Assembly (NCBI GenBank): GCA_028279345.1
Contig: JANQNY010000008.1
Location: 1 to 64,000, forward strand
Source of the DNA: Geminicoccaceae bacterium
Lineage (GTDB): Bacteria; Pseudomonadota; Alphaproteobacteria; Geminicoccales; Geminicoccaceae
Length of the DNA: 64,000 nucleotides
Direction: 5' to 3'
In this document: piece by piece, positions 38,428 to 48,077 of the stretch
How the letters are laid out: each line of letters begins with the position of its first letter
Position numbering within the stretch: position 1 is the first letter of the stretch
Program-made: the position numbers and the translations under genes
The notes under the pieces: model-generated
Told to the model about the DNA's origin: nothing
The model's input: only the letters and a program-made list of their open reading frames with translations
Database searches by the model: none

Positions 38428-40053
38428 GTGGAACGCGAGGCCATGGAGTTCGACGTCGTCATCGTGGGTGCCGGCCCGGCCGGTCTCACCGCGGCGATCC
38501 GACTGATGCAGCTGGCCGAAGAGGCCGGCCGCGAACTCACGGTCTGCGTCCTCGAGAAGGGCTCCGAGGTCGGCGCGCACATCCTGTCCGGTGCGGTGAT
38601 CGAGCCACGCGCGCTCGACGAGCTGCTCCCCGACTGGTGCGAGCGCGGCGCACCACTCAAGACCGAAGCGAAAGACGACAGCTTCTACTTCCTGACCGAG
38701 AAGCGCTCATTTCGCTTGCCGACACCGCCGCAGATGCACAACCACGGCAACTACATCATCTCGCTGGGCAATTTCTGTCGCTGGCTCGCCGAGCAGGCGG
38801 AGGCGATGGGTGTCGAGATCTACCCGGGCTTCGCCGCCGCCGAAGTGCTCTACGACGACGACGGCCGGATCGCCGGCGTCGCCACCGGGGACATGGGCGT
38901 CGCCCATGACGGCACGCACAAGCCGGACTACCAGCCTGGCATGGAGCTGCGCGCCAAGGTGACGCTCTTCGGCGAGGGGTGCCGCGGCTCGCTCACCAAG
39001 CAGCTCGAAGCCAAGCACGACCTGCGCCGAAACGCCCAGCCGCAAAGCTACGGGATCGGCATCAAGGAACTCTGGGAGGTGAGCCCTGAAGCCCACCACC
39101 CCGGCAAGATCATCCACACGATCGGGTGGCCCTTGGACCGCAAGACCTATGGCGGCTCGTTTCTCTACCACCTCGAAGATCGGCAGGTAGCCATCGGCTT
39201 CGTCATCGGGCTCGACTACGAGAACCCTTACCTATCGCCCTTCGAGGAGTTCCAGCGCTTCAAGCACCACCCCCTCATCAAGCCGACGTTCGAGAACGGC
39301 AGGCGCGTCGCCTACGGCGCGCGCGCGCTCAACGAGGGCGGCTTCCAGGCCATCCCCGAACTGGCATTGCCCGGCGGCGCGATCATCGGCTGCGCCGCCG
39401 GCTTCCTCAACGTGCCCAAGATCAAGGGCACGCACACGGCGATGAAGTCGGCGATGGTGGCGGCGGAGCAGGCCTTCGCCTCGATCGTCGAGGACGATCC
39501 GCAGCAGCTCCTCGCCTTCAAAGACAAGCTCAAGGAGAGCTGGGTTTGGGACGAGCTCTACCGCGTGCGCAATGTTCGCCCGAGCTTCCGTTGGGGCCTC
39601 TGGCCGGGACTAGCCTATGCCGGGCTCGACACCTACCTGCTACGCGGCCGGGCGCCCTGGACGTTCGCCAACCACGCCGACCACACACAGCTCAAGAAGG
39701 CGAAGGACTGCACGCCAATAGAGTATCCGAAGCCGGATGGTGTGATCAGCTTCGACCTCCTCTCCTCCGTCTTTCTCTCGAGCACCAACCATGAGGAGGA
39801 CCAGCCGGTCCACTTGACGCTCAAGGACCAGAGCGTCGCGATCGATGTCAACTACGATGAGTACGCGTCGCCGGAGAGCCGCTACTGCCCTGCGGGCGTC
39901 TACGAGATCGTCGAGGAGGAGGGCAAACCGCGCCTGCAGATCAACGCACAGAACTGCGTGCACTGCAAAACCTGCGACATCAAGGATCCGACGCAGAACA
40001 TCAACTGGGTGGTGCCGGAAGGCTCGGGCGGGCCGAACTACCCCAACATGTAG
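38428..40053 (+). CDS. Electron transfer flavoprotein-ubiquinone oxidoreductase
   Basis: 541 residues. It passes electrons from ETF to ubiquinone at the inner membrane. The N-terminal FAD site is [17 protein letters not shown], then [32 protein letters not shown] and a membrane-association region. The C-terminus carries the 4Fe-4S site with YCPAGVYE and [13 protein letters not shown]. Length and order match ETF-QO (ETFDH). GAGGAG at 38416-38421 favours the GTG at 38428 (6 bases); GTG 38425 and ATG 38443 are alternatives. No etfAB genes are in the window. Confidence 0.93.
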   Translation: MEREAMEFDVVIVGAGPAGLTAAIRLMQLAEEAGRELTVCVLEKGSEVGAHILSGAVIEPRALDELLPDWCERGAPLKTEAKDDSFYFLTEKRSFRLPTPPQMHNHGNYIISLGNFCRWLAEQAEAMGVEIYPGFAAAEVLYDDDGRIAGVATGDMGVAHDGTHKPDYQPGMELRAKVTLFGEGCRGSLTKQLEAKHDLRRNAQPQSYGIGIKELWEVSPEAHHPGKIIHTIGWPLDRKTYGGSFLYHLEDRQVAIGFVIGLDYENPYLSPFEEFQRFKHHPLIKPTFENGRRVAYGARALNEGGFQAIPELALPGGAIIGCAAGFLNVPKIKGTHTAMKSAMVAAEQAFASIVEDDPQQLLAFKDKLKESWVWDELYRVRNVRPSFRWGLWPGLAYAGLDTYLLRGRAPWTFANHADHTQLKKAKDCTPIEYPKPDGVISFDLLSSVFLSSTNHEEDQPVHLTLKDQSVAIDVNYDEYASPESRYCPAGVYEIVEEEGKPRLQINAQNCVHCKTCDIKDPTQNINWVVPEGSGGPNYPNM

Positions 40054-40391
40054 GCCGTCCGCGCAGGCCTCGTACAACCAAGTGCGTCGCGATGGCCGCC
40101 ATGTCGCGGCCGCGATGCTGTCACCTGCATCGATTGAGCACTAATGTAGAATCGTTCGCCCATAGTTTGCGATCAGTGATGTATTGATGATTCCCGACAT
40201 CAACTCGTTGCGCGATCAAGGAGAGATCAACCTTACGTTATATTAATGGGACGGGCGTCAATACTTGGTGATTGCAGCATCACCAAACGGCACGAACGTG
40301 TTATTATTAGTGCAAATCGTATTTCACCGGTCTCGTAGCGATCGGCGCATTTTTTTTGCCTGTTCACCAACACAAGCTCAGGGAGATGGTC
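40054..40391. other. AT-rich intergenic region before the CBS gene
   Basis: 338 bases without a gene. From about 40130 the base content drops to roughly 55% AT against a GC-rich background, with runs such as TTATATTAAT, TTATTATTAG and an eight-T run near 40351. It most likely holds the promoter and leader of the CBS-domain gene. I see no tRNA, IS end or clear hairpin. Confidence 0.5.
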
Positions 40392-40997
40392 ATGCAGAGA
40401 AGCCGCTCATCCGCCCAACCGTTGGTGCAAGACGTGATGCGCGCGGACGTGATCGTGACCGACACGCAGGCCACGTTGGCAGCGGCCGTGAACCAGATGG
40501 ACCGCCACGGCATCGGCTGCATGCCGGTTCTCGAAGGCAAGGGGCTGGTCGGCATGGTGACCGACCGCGACATCCTGGTTCGTGGCTTCGCCCGGCAGCT
40601 CGACTTCAAGCGCGCCCACGTGAAGGACGTGATGTCGGCGGGCCTGCTGTCCGTGCGAACGACCGACAGTCTGGACGCGGCGGAAGAGCTCATGCTCGAC
40701 TGGGGCGTCCGCCGACTGATCGTCGTCGATCGACACGGTGAGCTCGCCGGCCTCTTGTCGGCGCATGACCTCGCCTACGGACGAAACGCGAAGCCCGAGG
40801 CGCGCGAGGTGTCGTTCTATCGGTGGCTCCTGGATTCGCACGGTCACGCGCACAAGGTCGAAACCTGCCGCTTCTACATCTCGCCCGGCGTTCCCCAGGA
40901 CGTGGCAGAGCCCCTGGCGATCGAACGGTTCGAGCAGGCGAGCGGCGGACACTCCTGGCGCTCGCTGGCCGAGGGGTACGAGGTCTTCCGCGCCTGA
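40392..40997 (+). CDS. CBS-domain protein
   Basis: 201 residues. Two CBS motifs: V-QDVMRADVIVTDTQATLAAAVNQMDRHGIGCMPV at about 12-70 and V-KDVMSAGLLSVRTTDSLDAAEELMLDWGVRRLIVV at about 78-135, ending in D-LAYGR. They form an adenosyl-ligand-binding Bateman module. The C-terminal 65 residues (V-SFYRWLLDSHGHAHKVETCRFYISPG...) are a separate small region I do not recognise. ATG 40392 has AGGGAG 6 bases upstream. The partner protein is unknown. Confidence 0.85.
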   Translation: MQRSRSSAQPLVQDVMRADVIVTDTQATLAAAVNQMDRHGIGCMPVLEGKGLVGMVTDRDILVRGFARQLDFKRAHVKDVMSAGLLSVRTTDSLDAAEELMLDWGVRRLIVVDRHGELAGLLSAHDLAYGRNAKPEAREVSFYRWLLDSHGHAHKVETCRFYISPGVPQDVAEPLAIERFEQASGGHSWRSLAEGYEVFRA

Positions 40998-41062
40998 CCC
41001 CGCCCGATGGCGGGATTGCTCCCGCCGGGCCACCGCGCGAAGACGGTTCTGCGTCGTGCGCC

Positions 41063-41911
41063 ATGCGTGCGACCAGGAGGAGGACCATCAACTACGAGCG
41101 CGAGTACGACAATCGCGGGCGCGTTCCGGAGCACCCCGCGATCATCGACGGCTGGTACACCGAGGCCGCCGCCTTTCGCCAGCGACAGAGCGGCGAGTTC
41201 GACCTCGCCTATGGCGACCATCCGCGTGAGAAGCTCGACCTCTTCCGGCCGCCGCGCGACGCGGGCCGCCCGGCACTCCTCTTCATCCATGGTGGCTATT
41301 GGCAGGCGCTCGACAAGAACGGCTTCAGTCACCTGGCGGCGGGCATGCTCGCGCACGATGTTCCGGTGGCCGTCGCGGGCTATCCCCTCTGCCCGGAAGT
41401 GCCAATCGCGTTCATCGTCGAGGCCATCCGCAAGGCCGTGCTGCTGACCGCGGAGCGCACCGGCCGCCGGGTCGTTGTGGCCGGACACTCCGCCGGCGGC
41501 CATCTCGCTGCGGCGATGCTCGCGACCGATTGGAGCAACCGCTCGGCCGACGCCGATCTGGTGCCTTCGGCACTCGCCATCTCTGGCCTCTTCGACCTGG
41601 AGCCCCTGACCCACACCTCGGTCAACGCGGCGCTGAGGCTTGATGTCGAGACGGCACGCGCGCTCAGCCCGCTCTACTGGCCAGTGGCGCGTGACCGGCG
41701 TCTCGATGCCTGGGTGGGCGCGCATGAGAGCGACGCCTACCATCGCCAGAGCGTCGACGTGGTCCGCGTCTGGGGCGAAGCGGGCGTCGACACCGAGTAT
41801 CACGTGGTCACTGACGCCGACCACTTCCGGGTGATCCAACCGCTCGTCGACCCCACCAGCCCGTTGACCACGCGGCTCGCGAGCTTCTGCACGGCGGCGC
41901 CTCTCGCTTGA
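41063..41911 (+). CDS. Alpha/beta hydrolase, kynurenine formamidase-like
   Basis: 282 residues. The oxyanion segment FIHGGYWQALDKNGF (HGGYW) and the nucleophile elbow G-HSAGGHLA match the arylformamidase/KynB-like esterase family, with D-ADHFRVIQPL carrying the acid and base. It hydrolyses an N-formyl or ester substrate, not identified. ATG 41063 gives an MRATRRRT lead; a strong AGGAGG stretch lies inside the frame at 41078-41083, just before ACC-ATC, but no AUG follows it. Its stop is 77 bases before an ABC importer operon, suggesting the hydrolase and importer share a substrate or transcript. Confidence 0.8.
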   Translation: MRATRRRTINYEREYDNRGRVPEHPAIIDGWYTEAAAFRQRQSGEFDLAYGDHPREKLDLFRPPRDAGRPALLFIHGGYWQALDKNGFSHLAAGMLAHDVPVAVAGYPLCPEVPIAFIVEAIRKAVLLTAERTGRRVVVAGHSAGGHLAAAMLATDWSNRSADADLVPSALAISGLFDLEPLTHTSVNAALRLDVETARALSPLYWPVARDRRLDAWVGAHESDAYHRQSVDVVRVWGEAGVDTEYHVVTDADHFRVIQPLVDPTSPLTTRLASFCTAAPLA

Positions 41912-41988
41912 CAGCTTCGTCAGGCTCCTCGATCCCTCCTCGCGATCAAAGAGCGCTGACGCGCCCGAGCACGAAGGATCGACAAACC

Positions 41989-43158
41989 ATGCAGCGCAGC
42001 GTCCTGGCGGCCCTGACCGCCGGCATCGTCCTCTCCACCGCGAGCGTGGCCGTCGCCGAGCCGCTGCGTGTCGGCATGATCGTCACCCTTTCCGGGCCGC
42101 CGGCTGCACTGGGCCAGCAGGCGGTCGACGGCTTCCAGCTCGCGCTCGAGGAGAATGGCGGGCAGCTCGGCGGGGTCGAGACCGAGCTTCTGGTCGAGGA
42201 CACGGAGTTCAAGCCCGAGGTCGCCCAAACCAAAGTGCGCGCGCTGATCGAGCGCGACGGCGCCGAGATCATCGTCGGCACCATCTTCTCCAACATGCTG
42301 GCGGCGATCTTCAAGCCGGTGATCGACAGCGACACGATCCTGATCAGCCCCAACGCCGGACCTTCGGTGTTCGCCGGTGCCAACTGTCACCCGAACTTCT
42401 TCGCGGTCTCCTATCAGAACGACCAGAACCACGAGGTCTTGGGCCGCTACGCCGAGGATCAGGGCTTCGAGAGCGTCTTCCTGCTGGCACCCAACTACCA
42501 GGCCGGCAAAGACAGCCTGGCAGGCTTCAAGCGGCACTACACAGGCAACATCGCCGACGAGGTCTATACGCCGCTCGGCCATCAGGACTTCTCGGCGGAG
42601 CTTGCGCGGATCGCCGCGGCCTCACCGGATGCGCTCTTCACGTTCATGCCGGGCGGCATGGGCGTGCGCCTTGTCCGCCAGTTCCGGCAGGCGGGGCTCG
42701 CCGATCGCATGGTGTTCCTCTCGGCCTTCACCGTCGACGAGACGACGCTCCCCGCGCAGGGCGCCGATGCGCTGGGCTTCTTCGGCGGTGGCGCCTGGGC
42801 GCCCGACTTCGACAATGAGCAGAGCCAAGCATTCGTCGCCGCGTTCGAGGGGGCCTATGGCTACATCCCGGGCGTCTACGCCGCCTTCGGCTATGACGGG
42901 GCGATGCTCATCGATTCGGCCGTGCGCTCGGTCGACGGCAATGTCGAGGATACCCAGGCGCTGAGCGCGGCCATCGAGGCCGCCGAGTTCACTTCCCTGC
43001 GCGGCGACTTCACCTTCGGCAGCAACAACTTCCCGGTCCAGGATTTTTACCTGCTCGAGGTGGTCGAACGGGAGGACGGCAAGTTCCACACGAGCATCGT
43101 CGAGCGGGTCTTCGAAGACTACGCCGACGTCTACGCGACCGAGTGCTCGATGGAGTGA
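41989..43158 (+). CDS. Branched-chain-type ABC substrate-binding protein
   Basis: 389 residues with a signal peptide (about 1-22, ending SVAVAEPL). The mature part is a Leu/Ile/Val-binding type I fold: LRVGMIVTLSGPPAALGQQAVDGF, G-AEIIVGTIFSNMLAAI and Y-AAFGYDGAMLIDSA. It binds an amino acid, urea or aromatic ligand in the periplasm; specificity is not readable. ATG 41989 begins the signal peptide, with GAAGGAT about 10 bases upstream. It is first of a five-gene importer. Confidence 0.88.
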   Translation: MQRSVLAALTAGIVLSTASVAVAEPLRVGMIVTLSGPPAALGQQAVDGFQLALEENGGQLGGVETELLVEDTEFKPEVAQTKVRALIERDGAEIIVGTIFSNMLAAIFKPVIDSDTILISPNAGPSVFAGANCHPNFFAVSYQNDQNHEVLGRYAEDQGFESVFLLAPNYQAGKDSLAGFKRHYTGNIADEVYTPLGHQDFSAELARIAAASPDALFTFMPGGMGVRLVRQFRQAGLADRMVFLSAFTVDETTLPAQGADALGFFGGGAWAPDFDNEQSQAFVAAFEGAYGYIPGVYAAFGYDGAMLIDSAVRSVDGNVEDTQALSAAIEAAEFTSLRGDFTFGSNNFPVQDFYLLEVVEREDGKFHTSIVERVFEDYADVYATECSME

Positions 43159-43186
43159 GTGTGGCCGCGGCGCCGAGGACCGCTCG

Positions 43187-44110
43187 ATGTCGACGGCGCT
43201 GCTCGTCGTGCAGGTGCTCAACGGGCTGCAACTAGGTCTTCTGCTCTTCCTCATCGCCGCCGGCCTGACCCTGGTCTTCGGCATCATGGGCTGCATCAAC
43301 CTGGCGCACGGCGTGCAGTACATGATCGGCGCTTACCTGGCCGTGCAGTTCTACGCTTGGACCGAGCATTTCGGCCTCACGATCCTCTTGGCTCTGGCGA
43401 CCGCGCTCTTGCTCGGCCTCCTGCTCGAGATCGTGGTGTTCAGACGGCTCTATGAACGCGACCATCTCGATCAGGTGCTCGCCACCTTCGGCATCATCCT
43501 CTTCGTTAACGAAGCAGTGAAGGTGATCTGGGGGCCTGTGCCGCTCTCCTTGCCAGCGCCCGAGCTGTTGAGTGGCTCGTTCGTGTTGATGGACGGGCTC
43601 CTCTATCCGACCTACCGACTCGCCATTCTCGCGGCGGGCTTGCTGGTGGCCTTGCTGCTCTGGCTCGTCGTCATGCGCACCCGCGTCGGCATGCGGCTTC
43701 GGGCGGGTGCCACGCATCCGCAGATCGTCTCGGCCTTGGGCGTCGACATCGGCCGGCTCTTCATGCTGGTCTTCGCTTTCGGCGCGATGCTCGCGGGCTT
43801 CGCCGGCGCGCTCGCGGCCCCCATCCTCTCGGTCGAGCCGGGCATGGGCGACAACCTCCTGATCGTCGCCTTCGTCGTCATCATCATCGGCGGCATCGGC
43901 TCGATCAAGGGCGCGTTCTTCGCAGCACTCCTGGTGGGGCTCGTCGACACGCTCGGACGCTCGCTCGCCACGGACGTCTTGAAGCTCGCCTTTGCACCCG
44001 CCACAGCCAACCAAATCGGCCCAGCGCTCGCTTCGATGCTCATCTACATCTTGATGGCCGCCATCCTCTGGGTGCGGCCGACCGGCCTCTTCGGCGCCCG
44101 CACCAGCTGA
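43187..44110 (+). CDS. Branched-chain-type ABC permease (LivH-like)
   Basis: 307 residues, about eight membrane segments. L-VFGIMGCINLAHGVQYMIGAYLAV near the start and A-FVVIIIGGIGSIKGAFFAALLVGLVDTLGR in the second half are LivH signatures. With the next gene it forms the channel. It begins 28 bases after the binding-protein gene. The stop shares bases with the LivM-like start. Confidence 0.9.
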   Translation: MSTALLVVQVLNGLQLGLLLFLIAAGLTLVFGIMGCINLAHGVQYMIGAYLAVQFYAWTEHFGLTILLALATALLLGLLLEIVVFRRLYERDHLDQVLATFGIILFVNEAVKVIWGPVPLSLPAPELLSGSFVLMDGLLYPTYRLAILAAGLLVALLLWLVVMRTRVGMRLRAGATHPQIVSALGVDIGRLFMLVFAFGAMLAGFAGALAAPILSVEPGMGDNLLIVAFVVIIIGGIGSIKGAFFAALLVGLVDTLGRSLATDVLKLAFAPATANQIGPALASMLIYILMAAILWVRPTGLFGARTS

Positions 44111-45102
44111 TGCATGACGCGCTGGAACTTGCCGCCACCCGGCCGCAGAGCGCGGCGCTCCGGAGCTACGCGCCGGCGCTTCTGATCTTCGTCGTGTTGG
44201 CGCTCGTCCCACCGATCGCGCTTCTGGGCCCCGAGGGCTACGTCTTGAGCCTGACGACACGGATGATGATCCTCGCGATCGCGGTGATCTCGCTCGACCT
44301 CCTGTTGGGCCATTCGGGCCTCGTCAGCTTCGGCCATGCCGCCTTCGTCGGTCTCGGCGCCTACGTCACCGGCATCCTCATCACCGAGGGCGTGGTCGAC
44401 GCCTTCACCATCCTCGGCTGCGTGGTCGCCGCATCGGCCCTCTTTGCGCTCGTGACCGGTGCCGTGTCGCTCCGCACTTCGGGCGTCTACTTCATCATGA
44501 TCACGCTGGCATTCGGGCAGATGCTCTACTTTGCCGCCAGCTCGCTCTCGGCCTATGGCGGCGATGACGGCCTGACCCTCTGGAACAACGCGCAACTCCT
44601 GGGCACGGGCGTCCTCGATGACCCGCGTGGGCTGTTCTACGCGGTCCTGGCATCGCTCATCGGCGCCTTTGTGCTCGTCGATCGCCTCAAGGGCTCGCGC
44701 TTCGGCCGCGTGCTGAACGCCGCCAAAAGCAATCCGACTCGCGTCACCTGTCTAGGCTTCGATGTCTTTCGTTTTCGTCTGGCGGCCTACGTGATCGCGG
44801 GCGTGCTTGCCGGGCTCGCCGGGTTCCTGTCGGCGGTGCAAACCGAGTTCGTGAGCCCCGCGACGATGAGCTGGCACCGCTCGGGCGAGCTCATCGTCAT
44901 GGTGATCCTGGGCGGGATGGGCTCGCGCAACGGCGCGCTACTCGGCGCTTTGGCCTATGTCGGGCTTGAGGAGCTGCTCTCCACCTACTTCGCGCATTGG
45001 AAGCTGATCTTCGGTCCGCTACTCGTGCTGATGGTCCTCTACGCGAAGGGTGGCCTTGGCGCTGTTCTGGCGCCGCTCACCGGCGAGCGGCCGCGTGGCT
45101 GA
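44110..45102 (+). CDS. Branched-chain-type ABC permease (LivM-like)
   Basis: 330 residues, eight to ten membrane segments. D-LLLGHSGLVSFGHAAFVGLGAYV, A-VSLRTSGVYFIMITLAFGQMLYF and I-VMVILGGMGSRNGALLGA are LivM signatures. Its ATG shares the A of the LivH-like TGA, so translation is coupled. The stop overlaps the LivG-like GTG start. Confidence 0.9.
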   Translation: MHDALELAATRPQSAALRSYAPALLIFVVLALVPPIALLGPEGYVLSLTTRMMILAIAVISLDLLLGHSGLVSFGHAAFVGLGAYVTGILITEGVVDAFTILGCVVAASALFALVTGAVSLRTSGVYFIMITLAFGQMLYFAASSLSAYGGDDGLTLWNNAQLLGTGVLDDPRGLFYAVLASLIGAFVLVDRLKGSRFGRVLNAAKSNPTRVTCLGFDVFRFRLAAYVIAGVLAGLAGFLSAVQTEFVSPATMSWHRSGELIVMVILGGMGSRNGALLGALAYVGLEELLSTYFAHWKLIFGPLLVLMVLYAKGGLGAVLAPLTGERPRG

Positions 45103-45844
45103 GCCGCTCCTTCAGGTGTGCGGCCTCAGCAAGCGCTTTGGCGCACTCCTGGCGACCGATGATGTCAGCTTCGAGCTATTCCCGGGCGAGTGCCACGCCC
45201 TCATCGGGCCCAACGGCGCCGGCAAGACGACGCTGGTCCACCAGATCTCTGGCCTCCTCAGGCCCGATGACGGCAGCATCCATTTCGCCGGCAGCGACAT
45301 CACCCGTCTGCCCGCGGCCGCCCGCGCCCTCCGGGGGCTCGTCCGTACCTTCCAGATCAGCTCGGTGATCGACAGCTTCACGACTCTCGACAACGTGGCC
45401 CTCGCCGCGCAGGCGCGCCATGGCTCCAGCTTTCGGTTCCTCGCACGCGCCGATCGCGAGACCGCGCTCAACGACGCCGCCATGGCCGCGCTCGCCGACG
45501 TCGGCCTCGAGCATCGCGCCCAAGTCCCCGCGACGACCCTGGCGCATGGCGAGAAGCGGGTCTTGGAGCTGGCCATGGCGCTGGTGCAGAAGCCCAGGGC
45601 GCTGCTCCTCGACGAGCCGATGGCGGGCGTCGGCCTTGAGGAGGCAGAACGCCTCATCACCTTGCTCAACAGGCTCAAGTCAGAGCTGCCGATGCTGCTG
45701 GTCGAGCATGACATGCAGGCCGTCTTCAGCCTCGCCGACCGGCTGTCGGTTCTGGTCTACGGCCGGCTGATCGCCACCGGGACACCGGAGGCCGTGCGCG
45801 CCGACCCGGAGGTCCGCGCTGCCTATCTCGGCGACGCAGGCTGA
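45095..45844 (+). CDS. Branched-chain-type ABC ATPase (LivG-like)
   Basis: 249 residues. Walker A IGPNGAGKTTL, Q-loop FQISSVIDSF, signature T-LAHGEKRVLELA (LSGGQ replaced by LAHGE, usual for this family), Walker B LLLDEPMAGVG and H-loop VEHDM. GTG 45095 is chosen because homology starts at once; it overlaps the LivM-like stop by 8 bases. It works with the LivF-like ATPase. Confidence 0.9.
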   Translation: MAEPLLQVCGLSKRFGALLATDDVSFELFPGECHALIGPNGAGKTTLVHQISGLLRPDDGSIHFAGSDITRLPAAARALRGLVRTFQISSVIDSFTTLDNVALAAQARHGSSFRFLARADRETALNDAAMAALADVGLEHRAQVPATTLAHGEKRVLELAMALVQKPRALLLDEPMAGVGLEEAERLITLLNRLKSELPMLLVEHDMQAVFSLADRLSVLVYGRLIATGTPEAVRADPEVRAAYLGDAG

Positions 45845-45846
45845 GC

Positions 45847-46533
45847 ATGCTGGAGGTGCGCGACCTCGAAGCCGGCTATGGCGCTGCCCGCGTGCTCTTC
45901 GGCGTCGACTTTGCGGTGCGTGAAGGCGAGGCCGTGGCGCTGCTCGGCCGGAACGGCATGGGCAAGAGCACCACCGTCAAGGCGCTCTGCGGTATCATCC
46001 GCCCCTGGGCCGGCACCATCCGCCTTCACGGTCGCGACCTGAGCGGCCTGCCCTCGCATCGGATCGGGCGCGCCGGCATCGGGTTGGTGCCGGAGGGCCG
46101 TCAGGTGTTCCCGACCCTGACCGTGGAAGAGAACCTCCAGGCCACCGCGCGCCCGGGGCTCTTCACGCTGCCCGATGTGCTCGAGCTTTTCCCCAAGCTC
46201 GCCGAGCGCCGGCATCATCTGGGCACGCACCTCTCGGGGGGTGAGCAGCAGATGGTGGCGATCGGCCGGGCGATCATGACCAACCCGACCCTGCTGGTGC
46301 TCGACGAGGCGACCGAGGGGCTGGCACCGTTGGTGCGCGCGGACATCTGGGCCTGCCTCGATCAGCTCAAATCGCGTGGTCTCGCCATTCTCGTGATCGA
46401 CAAGCACGTGCGCACGCTCGAGCGGTTCGCCGATCGGCTCGTCGTGCTCGAGCGCGGACGGGTCGTCTGGACCGGGGCTGCCACTGACCTGCACGCGTAC
46501 GGCGCCGTGGTCGATCGTTATCTTCACCTGTGA
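45847..46533 (+). CDS. Branched-chain-type ABC ATPase (LivF-like)
   Basis: 228 residues. Walker A LLGRNGMGKSTT, V-PEGRQVFPTLTVEENL (LivF hallmark), signature HLSGGEQQM, Walker B LLVLDEATEGLAP, and H-loop as V-IDKHVRT. It starts 2 bases after the LivG-like stop and ends the importer operon. A weak stem-loop follows. Confidence 0.9.
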   Translation: MLEVRDLEAGYGAARVLFGVDFAVREGEAVALLGRNGMGKSTTVKALCGIIRPWAGTIRLHGRDLSGLPSHRIGRAGIGLVPEGRQVFPTLTVEENLQATARPGLFTLPDVLELFPKLAERRHHLGTHLSGGEQQMVAIGRAIMTNPTLLVLDEATEGLAPLVRADIWACLDQLKSRGLAILVIDKHVRTLERFADRLVVLERGRVVWTGAATDLHAYGAVVDRYLHL

Positions 46534-46560
46534 ACGCGGGAAGTCCGACGCGCCGCGTTC
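46532..46560 (+). terminator. Possible terminator after the ABC importer operon
   Basis: GAACGCGG / CCGCGTTC 8-bp perfect stem with a 13-base loop directly at the LivF-like stop, followed by GTGTT. Modest evidence because the T run is short. Confidence 0.4.
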
Positions 46561-46600
46561 GTGTTAAGCTACGACGTCCAGGATCAATGGAGGCGGAGAC

Positions 46601-47008
46601 ATGAGCAGCGAGACCCACGGCGCCATCTGGTGGAGCGAGCTGGCGACGCGCAACCCGGAAGAGGCCAGCATCTTCTGTGCGCGCATCTATGGCTGGGACA
46701 TCGAGGAGACGGAGATGCACGACGGCAGCATCTACCGGGTCTGCAAGCAGCACGGACGGCCCATCGCGGGCATTTTCGACATCGCCAACGCACCTGCCAT
46801 GCCACAGGACCTGTCTCCGCATTGGATGACCTATATCGCCGTCGACGACGTCGACGCCGCGGTCGCCGAGGTCGCGCTAGCCGGTGGTCAAATCGCCCAG
46901 CCGCCCTTCGACATTCCGATGGTCGGACGGATCGCCATGATCGTCGACCCGACGGGCGCAACCGTCGGCATCATCACGCCGGCACCACCGCCGCCGATGG
47001 CCGCCTGA
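46601..47008 (+). CDS. VOC (glyoxalase-like) family protein
   Basis: 135 residues. It has paired beta-alpha-beta-beta-beta modules: a first W-WSELATRNPEEASIFCARIYGW and a second W-MTYIAVDDVDAAVAEVALAGGQIAQPPFDIPMVGRIAMIVDPTGA. The close of each module matches vicinal-oxygen-chelate proteins, which bind a metal. The enzymatic role is not assignable. A GGAG-type ribosome site precedes ATG 46601. It lies upstream of the YHS/bufferin genes with a 190-base gap and may be separate. Confidence 0.82.
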   Translation: MSSETHGAIWWSELATRNPEEASIFCARIYGWDIEETEMHDGSIYRVCKQHGRPIAGIFDIANAPAMPQDLSPHWMTYIAVDDVDAAVAEVALAGGQIAQPPFDIPMVGRIAMIVDPTGATVGIITPAPPPPMAA

Positions 47009-47197
47009 AACGCGGTCGACGGACCTGGATTCCGACCGAATCGCGCAGGCGTGAGTGACCGTCAGGCCTCGTGTGTGTTCTGGCGCCCCGCTCTCCCGCT
47101 ACGTTCATCGGGTCGTCGCGGAGCTTGCCGCGATCGTCGGGACCGCCTTCCCGGAGCGGACGTCCCGGCAGGTTCTGGGCTCCGGTGGAATGACGCG

Positions 47198-47725
47198 ATG
47201 ATCAGCCTTTCGACCGCGCGACGCGGGCTCTTCGGCCTCGCGGCAGCATTGGGATTGACGCTCGGCGGCGCCGCTTGGGCCGCGGACGCGATGCCCAAGA
47301 ACGTCGACGACGACGGCCTCGCGCTGCGCGGCTACGATCCGGTCGCCTACTTTGAGGAGGGTGCACCGACGCGTGGCTCCGCCGAGCACAGCGCGACGTT
47401 CGACGGTGCCACCTACCATTTCGCCACAGCCGCCAACCGCGAGGCCTTCGAAGCCGATCCTGCGCGCTTCGTGCCGGCCTATGGCGGCTATTGCGCTTTC
47501 GGGACCGCCATGGGCCGCAAGTTCGATGGCGATCCCGAGGTTTGGAAGATCGTCGATGACAAGCTCTACCTGAACCTGAATCCTGGCGTGCAGAAGCGCT
47601 GGGAAGGCAACATTCCGGGTTTCGTCGACACCGCGGACCACAACTGGTCGCTCATCGAGAACGTTGCCGACGCAACGCTCGCCACCGAGGCGCCCGCAGG
47701 CGTTCGACTCGGTGCAGCGCAGTAG
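47198..47725 (+). CDS. Secreted YHS-domain protein
   Basis: 175 residues with a signal peptide (1-27, GGAAWAAD). After an [16 protein letters not shown] lead, the YHS core is [46 protein letters not shown] domains are short, metal-associated modules with heavy-metal links. It ends with [27 protein letters not shown], a common tail of this subgroup. ATG 47198 begins the signal. It is 46 bases before the bufferin precursor gene in the same direction, so it may be part of that copper-related operon. Confidence 0.85.
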   Translation: MISLSTARRGLFGLAAALGLTLGGAAWAADAMPKNVDDDGLALRGYDPVAYFEEGAPTRGSAEHSATFDGATYHFATAANREAFEADPARFVPAYGGYCAFGTAMGRKFDGDPEVWKIVDDKLYLNLNPGVQKRWEGNIPGFVDTADHNWSLIENVADATLATEAPAGVRLGAAQ

Positions 47726-47771
47726 CGGTAGGCATCGTGCCTTTAGCCATCGATCCGAGGAGGGAAGACTG

Positions 47772-48068
47772 ATGAAATCTGCCGCCGCTCTGTTGAGCAC
47801 CGCCTTCGTCGCCGCTGCCGGAGTGACCGCCAGTGGTGGCGCCAACGCCGAAGACATGGTGAAGTGCTACGGCATCTCGCTCGCTGGTCAGAACGATTGC
47901 GCTGCCGGGCCGGGAACGAGCTGCGCCGGCACGTCGACGATCGACTACCAGGGCAATGCCTGGAAGCTCGTGCCGGCTGGCACGTGCGAGGAGACCACCA
48001 TCACCACGGCCGACGGCCGCGAGATCAAGGGCAGCCTCGAGGAGCTCGACCGCGACCTCCCGTCCTGA
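47772..48068 (+). CDS. bufA: Bufferin-type RiPP precursor (DUF2282, BufA)
   Basis: 98 residues. A signal peptide (1-26, SGGANA) is followed by a small core with four cysteines at 32, 43, 51 and 72: [29 protein letters not shown] and L-VPAGTCEE. This matches DUF2282 bufferin precursors. In characterised members the MNIO enzyme BufB converts cysteines to thiooxazole-type groups and the secreted peptide binds copper. Modification here is inferred from context. ATG 47772 has a strong GAGGAGGG site with 7 bases of spacing, stronger than those of downstream genes, suiting a high-yield precursor. A hairpin pair follows the stop. Confidence 0.93.
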   Translation: MKSAAALLSTAFVAAAGVTASGGANAEDMVKCYGISLAGQNDCAAGPGTSCAGTSTIDYQGNAWKLVPAGTCEETTITTADGREIKGSLEELDRDLPS

Positions 48069-48077
48069 CGTTCGGTT

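Noticed and set aside
41078-41089. Translation start just after the AGGAGG in the hydrolase gene
   Set aside because: The codon at the right place is ATC, not a usual start; the upstream ATG 41063 is in frame and acceptable.
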